Source: Ectorhizobium quercum
GTDB lineage: Bacteria; Pseudomonadota; Alphaproteobacteria; Rhizobiales; Rhizobiaceae
Length of the DNA stretch: 64,000 nucleotides
NCBI RefSeq assembly: GCF_026552795.1
Contig: NZ_JANFPI010000009.1
Coordinates: forward strand, 1 to 64,000
Reading direction: 5' to 3'
A model generated the notes under the pieces. It was not told the DNA's origin, ran no database searches, and saw only the letters and a list, made by a program, of their open reading frames with translations. This document shows positions 58,319-64,000 of this stretch, piece after piece; the stretch's first letter is position 1; every line of letters begins with the position of its first letter. Made by a program: the position numbers and the translations under genes.

Positions 58319-59584
58319 ATGGCTGAAATGAAGCTTCAGGAACTCAAGAACAAATCTCCGACCGAACTCCTCACCTTTGCCGAATCTCTGGAAGTCGAGA
58401 ACGCCAGCACCATGCGCAAGCAGGAGCTGATGTTCGCGATCCTCAAGGTTCTGGCCAGCCAGGATGTGGAGATCATCGGTGCGGGCGTCGTCGAAGTGTT
58501 GCAGGACGGTTTCGGCTTCCTGCGTTCCGCCGATGCGAACTACCTTCCTGGGCCCGACGATATCTACATTTCCCCTTCGCAGATTCGCCGCTTTTCCCTC
58601 AAGACGGGGGATACGGTCGAGGGGCCGATTCGCGGTCCGAAGGAAGGCGAGCGCTATTTTGCCCTTCTCAAGGTCAACACGATCAATTTCGACGATCCCG
58701 AGAAGATCCGCCACAAGGTTCATTTCGACAATCTGACGCCGCTCTATCCGAACGAGCGCTTCAAGATGGAACTGGAAAATCCGACGTCGAGGGATCTGTC
58801 CGCCCGGGTCATCGATCTCGTCGCGCCGCTCGGCAAGGGTCAGCGTGGCCTTATCGTTGCGCCGCCGCGCACGGGCAAGACCGTTCTGTTGCAGAACATC
58901 GCCCATTCCATCACGGCGAATCATCCCGAGTGTTATCTGATCGTGCTTCTGATCGACGAGCGTCCGGAAGAAGTGACCGACATGCAGCGCTCGGTGCGGG
59001 GCGAAGTCGTTTCCTCCACCTTCGACGAGCCCGCGGTTCGTCACGTCCAGGTCGCCGAAATGGTGATCGAAAAGGCGAAGCGCCTTGTGGAACACGGCCG
59101 CGACGTGGTCATCCTGCTCGACTCGATCACGCGTCTCGGTCGCGCCTACAACACCGTCGTGCCCTCGTCTGGCAAGGTTCTGACCGGCGGTGTCGACGCT
59201 AACGCGCTTCAGCGTCCGAAGCGCTTCTTCGGCGCGGCCCGCAATATCGAGGAAGGCGGTTCGCTGACGATCATCGCAACGGCGCTGATCGATACCGGCA
59301 GCCGCATGGACGAGGTGATCTTCGAAGAATTCAAGGGCACCGGCAACTCGGAAATCGTGCTCGACCGCAAGGTGGCCGACAAGCGTATTTTCCCGGCTAT
59401 GGATATTCTCAAGTCCGGCACCCGCAAGGAAGACCTGCTGGTGCCGCGTCAGGATCTCCAGAAGATCTTTGTCCTTCGCCGGATTCTCGCGCCGATGGGT
59501 ACGACCGATGCAATCGAGTTCCTCATCGACAAACTGAAGCAGACGAAAACCAACGGCGATTTCTTCGATTCAATGAACACCTGA
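58319..59584 (+). CDS. rho: Transcription termination factor Rho
   Basis: This 421 aa hexameric RNA helicase terminates transcription. The N-terminal RNA-binding domain (about 1-125, with [30 protein letters not shown]) is followed by the RecA-like motor: Walker [12 protein letters not shown] near residue 180 and [11 protein letters not shown]. The Q-loop/R-loop segment [12 protein letters not shown] is present. Length is normal and no insertion is seen. Confidence 0.98.
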   Translation: MAEMKLQELKNKSPTELLTFAESLEVENASTMRKQELMFAILKVLASQDVEIIGAGVVEVLQDGFGFLRSADANYLPGPDDIYISPSQIRRFSLKTGDTVEGPIRGPKEGERYFALLKVNTINFDDPEKIRHKVHFDNLTPLYPNERFKMELENPTSRDLSARVIDLVAPLGKGQRGLIVAPPRTGKTVLLQNIAHSITANHPECYLIVLLIDERPEEVTDMQRSVRGEVVSSTFDEPAVRHVQVAEMVIEKAKRLVEHGRDVVILLDSITRLGRAYNTVVPSSGKVLTGGVDANALQRPKRFFGAARNIEEGGSLTIIATALIDTGSRMDEVIFEEFKGTGNSEIVLDRKVADKRIFPAMDILKSGTRKEDLLVPRQDLQKIFVLRRILAPMGTTDAIEFLIDKLKQTKTNGDFFDSMNT

Positions 59585-59611
59585 TTCGTTCCTGCACTAT
59601 GATTTCGGACG

Positions 59612-59640
59612 CGGCCCGTCGGCAAAAGCTGCGGGCCGTT
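59612..59640 (+). terminator. Possible weak terminator after rho
   Basis: CGGCCCG (59612-59618) pairs with CGGGCCG (59632-59638) over a 13-base loop, with only a short GTTTCC tail. Weak evidence. Confidence 0.35.
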
Positions 59641-59956
59641 TCCATAGGTGAGATCAGGAGATTTCCTTTTCTTCTTGTTGGGAATGGATTGATTCGAACA
59701 CGAAACGAACAAAAGTCGATTCCGATCCGTAACGATATTCAATTCCGATATTCATAATAGAGGCGCGTTCACGCAGCATGATCGGGCGGTGGGACTTGAT
59801 ATTTTCCGGCATCTCCCTCATGAAGCGGCATTCGAGCGGCTTCCGATGTGTCCGAGGGTCGGGACGATAGGTTTGAGGCGTTCGAACCGTATTTCTGCGG
59901 GTCGCGAAGTGCAGGCTGTCGGCTCTCATGCATTTCCCTTTTCGTTATGGTGTCTG
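59641..59956. other. Long intergenic stretch rho-mnmE, no gene called
   Basis: This lies between rho and mnmE and is less GC-rich than its neighbours. It contains a direct/inverted ATTCCGATATTC / GATATTCAATTCCG arrangement around 59720-59755. A minus-strand frame (about 59654-59929) encodes MREMPENIKSH... and MNIGIEYRYGSES; the composition is not coding-like and it lacks a recognisable domain, so I do not call it. The mnmE promoter presumably lies at the right end. Confidence 0.4.
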
Positions 59957-61285
59957 ATGACCAAATCGGATGATACGATTTTTGCCCTTTCGTCCGGCGG
60001 ACTTCCGAGCGGTGTTGCCGTGGTGCGGCTGAGCGGGCGGCAATCCCTTTCGGTCTCCGCGGTTCTCGCGGGTCCGTTGCCGGAACCGCGCAGGGCAACG
60101 CTCAGAACGATTCGGGCCCGTAACGAAGACCAGATCGATCGAGGGTTGGTGTTGATTTTCCCGGGGCCTTCGTCTTTCACCGGTGAAGATTGCGTTGAAT
60201 TCCATCTTCATGGCGGCCGGGCGGTGGTTCAGCGATTGCTGGATGAACTGACCGCGATGCCGGGACTGAGACAGGCGGAAGCCGGGGAATTTTCGCGCCG
60301 GGCATTCGAGAACGGCAAGGCCGATCTCGTCGAAATGGAAGGGTTGGCCGATCTCATTTCCGCCGAAACGGAAATGCAGCGCCGTCTGGCGATGGAACAG
60401 AGTTTCGGTGGTCTGTCGGCCTTGTATGATGACTGGGCGGATCGTCTGACCCGCGCGCGGGCATTGATCGAGGCGGAACTGGATTTTGCCGATGAAGAGG
60501 ATGTTCCCGGCTCGGTTTCCGATCAGGTCTGGAGCAGTCTGTCCGCTCTGGCTACATCCATGCGACGGCATTTGTTACAGGCCGAGCAAGGAGAAATCAT
60601 TCGCAACGGCTTGAAAGTCGTAATCGCCGGACCGCCAAATGCCGGAAAATCGAGCCTGATGAACGCCCTGGCCGGTCGGGAGGTGGCCATCGTCACGGAT
60701 CTGGCCGGGACGACACGGGATGTCTTGCATGCCGATCTCGATATTGGCGGATATCTGGTGCGTCTCTTCGATACAGCCGGTCTGCGCGAAACAAGCGAGA
60801 CGATCGAGCAGGAAGGCATACGGCGTGCCCTTCATGCGGCGCAAACTGCGGATATCCTGCTGCATCTCGATGAGATCGGTCGTTTTTCCGAAATCGACGT
60901 GTCGTCCAAAAGCGTGCGACGTTTCCGTATCGGAACGAAGATGGACCAGCATCTCGATGACCCCTCTGTCGGTCGTTATGACCTGTGCATATCGACGGCG
61001 ACAGGCGCGGGTCTGGACAGCTTGAGGAATCTATTGATTGCCGATCTCAGACAGCGGCAGGAGCAGACCGGCGGCTTCTCAGTCCCGGTTCGAGCGCGCC
61101 AGGTCGAGCATCTTCGTGCCTCGCTGGCCCATCTCGAAGAGGCGCTGGCGATTGAAGGGCATGAACTGGATGTGCGAAGCGAATTTCTGCGTCTGGCGGC
61201 GCACGAAATGGGAAAGGTGACAGGCCGGGTCGACGTCGAGCAATTGCTCGATGTGATTTTCTCGGAATTCTGTATCGGCAAATAG
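59957..61285 (+). CDS. mnmE: tRNA modification GTPase MnmE
   Basis: This 442 aa GTPase pairs with MnmG to install carboxymethylaminomethyl groups at U34 of tRNAs. The N-terminal folate-binding domain (SGVAVVRLSG) is followed by a helical region, then the inserted G domain with Walker A GPPNAGKSS (Lys about 231) and DLAGTTRD and DTAGLRE. It ends with the diagnostic C-terminal C-I-G-K. ATG 59957 is used. It is a key gene of the origin-proximal mnmE-mnmG-rsmG-parA cluster. Confidence 0.96.
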   Translation: MTKSDDTIFALSSGGLPSGVAVVRLSGRQSLSVSAVLAGPLPEPRRATLRTIRARNEDQIDRGLVLIFPGPSSFTGEDCVEFHLHGGRAVVQRLLDELTAMPGLRQAEAGEFSRRAFENGKADLVEMEGLADLISAETEMQRRLAMEQSFGGLSALYDDWADRLTRARALIEAELDFADEEDVPGSVSDQVWSSLSALATSMRRHLLQAEQGEIIRNGLKVVIAGPPNAGKSSLMNALAGREVAIVTDLAGTTRDVLHADLDIGGYLVRLFDTAGLRETSETIEQEGIRRALHAAQTADILLHLDEIGRFSEIDVSSKSVRRFRIGTKMDQHLDDPSVGRYDLCISTATGAGLDSLRNLLIADLRQRQEQTGGFSVPVRARQVEHLRASLAHLEEALAIEGHELDVRSEFLRLAAHEMGKVTGRVDVEQLLDVIFSEFCIGK

Positions 61286-61288
61286 CGT

Positions 61289-61302
61289 GACTCACGTGAA
61301 AC
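61289..61302. other. parS-like site, two mismatches
   Basis: GACTCACGTGAAAC: the right half is perfect but the left arm has two changes relative to GTTTCACGTGAAAC. It lies just after the mnmE stop and 47 bp before a perfect site. Confidence 0.45.
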
Positions 61303-61335
61303 ACTGGCATACAGCCTGAGCGAGTCCGGATGCCT

Positions 61336-61349
61336 GTTTCACGTGAAAC
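61336..61349. other. parS site, perfect palindrome
   Basis: GTTTCACGTGAAAC in the context TGTTTCACGTGAAACT, very close to the 16-base parS consensus bound by ParB. It lies between mnmE and mnmG, upstream of the mnmG Shine-Dalgarno, about 2.6 kb from parA. Confidence 0.88.
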
Positions 61350-61403
61350 TATTGACACAAGAACCGGCTTGGAGGCATTAGCCTTTCAGCAGGAGTGCGG
61401 CAT

Positions 61404-63272
61404 ATGCAGCAATATGATGTAATCATTATCGGTGGTGGGCATGCGGGCTGCGAAGCCGCAGCCGCAGCGGCACGCATGGGCGCAAAGACGGCGCTTTTGA
61501 CCCACAAGCGTGACACCATCGGTGTCATGTCGTGCAATCCGGCCATCGGGGGGCTCGGCAAGGGCCACCTCGTGCGCGAAGTGGATGCGCTCGATGGATT
61601 GATGGGTCGTGTCGCGGATGCCGGTGGCATCCAGTTCCGCATGCTCAATCGCCGGAAAGGTCCCGCGGTTCGCGGTCCGAGGACACAGGCTGACCGCAAG
61701 CTCTATCGTCAGGCGATGCAAGATGCCATTGCCGAGATCGACAATCTCGATGTCATCGAGGGCGACGCCTTCGACCTCGCTGTCGACAAGGGTCGTATAA
61801 CCGGCGTTGTCACCTGGGACGGCCGCACATATGGGTGTGGTGCTGTGGTGCTGACGACCGGTACCTTTTTGCGTGGCCTGATTCATATAGGCGACAAGAA
61901 GATACCCGCTGGCCGTATGGGCGAGGAACCCAGTCAGGGCCTGTCGGCAACACTTTCGCGGCTGGGCCTGTCGCTTGGTCGGCTGAAGACCGGCACGCCC
62001 GCTCGGCTCGATGGCCGCACCATCGACTGGCAGAGTGTTGGACGGCAATCGGCCGATGATGAACTTGTCCCCTTCTCTTTTCTGACGGAAAAGATCACGA
62101 ATCCTCAGATCGATTGCGGCGTGACGCGAACGACCGAAGCCACGCACCGGATCATTGCCGACAATATCAAGCGCTCGGCCATGTATTCCGGCCAGATCGA
62201 AGGCATCGGCCCTCGTTACTGTCCGTCCATCGAAGACAAGATCGTCCGTTTCGGCGAGCGTGACGGGCACCAGATATTCCTGGAACCCGAAGGGCTGGAT
62301 GACCATACCGTCTATCCGAATGGAATCTCGACGTCTCTGCCTGAAGATGTGCAGTCGGCCTTTCTTCAAACCATCCCCGGTTTGGAAAAAGCGACCGTTC
62401 TGCAATATGCCTATGCGATCGAGTATGATTTCGTTGATCCGCGGGAACTGACGCCGGCGCTGGCGCTCAAGCGTCTGCCCGGTCTCTATCTCGCCGGACA
62501 GATCAATGGAACGACCGGTTATGAGGAAGCCGCAGCCCAGGGGCTCGTGGCCGGGCTCAATGCCGCGCTGTTTTCAAGCGGCTCCGAGCCTTTCCATTTC
62601 AGCCGTACGGATTCCTATATCGGCGTGATGATTGACGATCTCACCTCCAAGGGCGTTGCCGAACCGTATCGCATGTTCACATCCCGGGCCGAATACCGGC
62701 TTTCGCTCCGGGCAGACAATGCCGATGTCCGGCTGACGCCTCTCGGCATGCGGCTGGGTCTCGTTGGCCGCCCACGCCGCGAACAGTTTGCACTTTATGA
62801 GCAAGAGCTGACGCACGGCCGGGACCTGCTTCAGTCGCTTGCCCTCACTCCATCCGAAGGGGCGCGGGCCGGTTTACGGCTCAATCAGGACGGCAAACGG
62901 CGAAGCGCCTATGAGCTTCTGGCTTATCCGGAGCAGACGATTTCGTCCCTGACTGCCGTTTGGCCCGAACTGGCGGAGATTCCAAAACGTGCAGCGGAAG
63001 CGCTGGAGATCGAGGCGGCCTATGCGGTTTATATGGATCGGCAGAAAGCTGACATCGTCGACGTGCGGCGCGAGGAAGGCAAGGTTATCCCAGCTGATTT
63101 CAATTTCATGAAACTGCCCGGCCTTTCCAATGAGTTGAAACAAAAGCTGCAACGATTCCAGCCAGTTAACATATCCCAGGCTGGCCGCATCGATGGTATG
63201 ACGCCGGCAGCGATTTCGTTGATCCTGGCACATCTTCGAAAAGATTCTTCTCCGAAACGATCTGCCTCCTGA
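61404..63272 (+). CDS. mnmG: tRNA uridine-5-carboxymethylaminomethyl synthesis protein MnmG
   Basis: This 622 aa FAD enzyme is the partner of MnmE (GidA). The FAD Rossmann motif [14 protein letters not shown] is at residues 7-20. [24 protein letters not shown] is the GidA signature region. [16 protein letters not shown] is the second family signature. ATG 61404 has AGGAG eight bases upstream; a GTG at 61395 overlaps that Shine-Dalgarno and is rejected. Confidence 0.97.
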   Translation: MQQYDVIIIGGGHAGCEAAAAAARMGAKTALLTHKRDTIGVMSCNPAIGGLGKGHLVREVDALDGLMGRVADAGGIQFRMLNRRKGPAVRGPRTQADRKLYRQAMQDAIAEIDNLDVIEGDAFDLAVDKGRITGVVTWDGRTYGCGAVVLTTGTFLRGLIHIGDKKIPAGRMGEEPSQGLSATLSRLGLSLGRLKTGTPARLDGRTIDWQSVGRQSADDELVPFSFLTEKITNPQIDCGVTRTTEATHRIIADNIKRSAMYSGQIEGIGPRYCPSIEDKIVRFGERDGHQIFLEPEGLDDHTVYPNGISTSLPEDVQSAFLQTIPGLEKATVLQYAYAIEYDFVDPRELTPALALKRLPGLYLAGQINGTTGYEEAAAQGLVAGLNAALFSSGSEPFHFSRTDSYIGVMIDDLTSKGVAEPYRMFTSRAEYRLSLRADNADVRLTPLGMRLGLVGRPRREQFALYEQELTHGRDLLQSLALTPSEGARAGLRLNQDGKRRSAYELLAYPEQTISSLTAVWPELAEIPKRAAEALEIEAAYAVYMDRQKADIVDVRREEGKVIPADFNFMKLPGLSNELKQKLQRFQPVNISQAGRIDGMTPAAISLILAHLRKDSSPKRSAS

Positions 63273-63295
63273 TACACGTAAAGCGAGTCTGAACA

Positions 63296-63913
63296 ATGGA
63301 TTTGAACGGTCTTCGCGTTTCACGTGAAACACAGGAGAAACTGCGGCATTTTGCAGCCTTGTTCCAGAAATGGGCGAAATCCATCAATCTGGTGGCACCG
63401 TCGACACTTGATACGCTCTGGACACGCCATATTGCCGATAGCGCACGGGTCTTCCAGATATTGCCGGGAGCCAGAGAGTGGGTGGATCTCGGAAGTGGGG
63501 GCGGCTTTCCGGGTGTCATCACCGCCATTCTCTTGAGCGAGACCGATGGCGGATGGGTCCGGCTTGTGGAGAGTAATCACAAGAAGGCCGCCTTCCTGCG
63601 GGTTGCGCTCAGCGAAACCGGCGCACGTGGGTCGGTTCATGCAGTGCGAATCGAGGATGCACCGAAGCAGATTGCCGAATGCGACGCCGTTTCGGCGCGT
63701 GCGCTGGCCGAACTCGACAAGCTGTTCGATTATGCGGCGCCGTGGATGTGTCGCGGGCGCAAGGCAAAGGCCATTTTCCATAAAGGCCGGGATTACAGGG
63801 CGGAACTCGATAAAGCGCGTGGCCGTTGGGATTTCGATCTGGTAATACATGAAAGCAAGGTCGAGATGGATTCGGTTCTTCTGGAAATCTCCGGCCTGAC
63901 GCTGAAGGCATAA
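63296..63913 (+). CDS. rsmG: 16S rRNA (guanine-527-N7)-methyltransferase
   Basis: This 205 aa SAM-dependent methylase (GidB) modifies G527 of 16S rRNA. The SAM motif [12 protein letters not shown] is at about residues 62-73. NLVAPSTLD and the N-terminal [12 protein letters not shown] segment are family features. The codons of VSRET contain a perfect parS palindrome (63317-63330). It is 23 bp after mnmG and followed within 20 bp by parA. Confidence 0.96.
   Translation: MDLNGLRVSRETQEKLRHFAALFQKWAKSINLVAPSTLDTLWTRHIADSARVFQILPGAREWVDLGSGGGFPGVITAILLSETDGGWVRLVESNHKKAAFLRVALSETGARGSVHAVRIEDAPKQIAECDAVSARALAELDKLFDYAAPWMCRGRKAKAIFHKGRDYRAELDKARGRWDFDLVIHESKVEMDSVLLEISGLTLKA
63317..63330. other. 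parS site, perfect palindrome inside rsmG
   Basis: GTTTCACGTGAAAC followed by ACAG, embedded in codons 8-12 of rsmG (V-S-R-E-T). It is the parS closest to parA, about 0.6 kb away. Confidence 0.88.
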
Positions 63914-63923
63914 TCCAATTCGG

Positions 63924-64000
63924 ATGGCGGGTATGGCGAACGAGCGAAACCGGATCATTACCATTGCAAACCAGAAGGGTGGCGTCGGCAAGACGACGAC
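63924..64000 (+). CDS. parA: Chromosome-partitioning ATPase ParA (partial, 5' end)
   Basis: This is the first 25 codons of a Walker-type ATPase cut by the window edge. ERNRIITIANQKGGVGKTT gives the deviant Walker A motif of ParA/Soj, which moves parS-ParB complexes to the new pole. Start ATG 63924 or the in-frame ATG 63933 (MANERNR) are both possible. It follows rsmG as in Caulobacter and other rhizobia; parB would be expected just downstream. Confidence 0.85.
   Translation, partial: MAGMANERNRIITIANQKGGVGKTT

Noticed and set aside
59654..59929. Minus-strand small gene between rho and mnmE
   Set aside because: No domain, no clear ribosome binding site and atypical composition; left as unannotated intergenic DNA.

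Overview
The window is a 64 kb stretch of core chromosome from an alphaproteobacterium, most likely a member of the Rhizobiaceae. Genus and species are not resolvable by eye. The call rests on diagnostic neighbourhoods: chvI-chvG-hprK-EIIA-HPr next to pckA, trpF-trpB-trpA-accD-folC, hisB-hisH-hisA-hisF-hisE-coaA, actS-actR, an AccD lacking most of its zinc-finger cysteines, and a hemE-side replication origin followed by rho-mnmE-mnmG-rsmG-parA. Coding density is high, GC is high, and there is no prophage, insertion sequence, CRISPR array or tRNA that I can see.

Layout. At 1-390 the left edge looks like the promoter and leader of a leftward ribosomal RNA operon, divergent from hrpB. At 0.4-6.4 kb are hrpB, the redox two-component pair actS/actR, an mmcB-like gene and an L,D-transpeptidase lipoprotein. 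At 6.5-12 kb, leftward, are glcB, a DUF1402 gene, hslU and hslV. At 12.2-16.9 kb is the histidine operon ending in coaA. At 16.9-20.6 kb, leftward, are alkB, a BON-LysM protein, arfB and pckA. At 20.9-24.9 kb is the ChvI/ChvG envelope-stress system with a short HPr kinase and two regulatory PTS proteins. At 25.1-38.7 kb, rightward, are ahcY, divL (a pseudokinase with Tyr in place of the phospho-acceptor His), a tsaE-amgK fusion, murU, addB, addA and trxA. At 38.8-44.9 kb, leftward, are folC, accD, trpA, trpB, trpF and a metallopeptidase. At 45.2-52.4 kb are a nitroreductase, gyrB, a four-gene translationally coupled set (timA-mltA-smr-xre), fxsA and secB. At 52.5-56.1 kb, leftward, are ppsR, maf, aroE, coaE and dnaQ. 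The probable chromosomal origin lies between ppsR and hemE (about 56.14-56.54 kb). From there everything runs rightward: hemE, hemJ, rho, mnmE, mnmG, rsmG and the first codons of parA.

How it fits together. The right half is an origin-proximal replication and segregation neighbourhood. A cluster of DnaA-box-like sites sits upstream of hemE. ParB-binding (parS) sites occur in and around mnmG and rsmG, and five near-consensus sites are scattered leftward; several are embedded in the first codons of genes, where they encode Ser-Arg-Glu. Cell-cycle control (DivL), envelope sensing (ChvGI), redox sensing (ActSR), carbon/PTS regulation (HprK-EIIA-HPr, pckA) and peptidoglycan recycling (AmgK-MurU, L,D-transpeptidase, MltA) are all in the window. 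Intergenic DNA carries two families of dispersed repeat (a 200 bp three-hairpin element in two copies and a roughly 105 bp mosaic element with 12 bp terminal inverted repeats in two full and two partial copies), operator-like palindromes upstream of pckA, ahcY and glcB, and several intrinsic terminators. I see no clearly novel multi-gene system; the most interesting material is in the non-coding and origin-associated signals.
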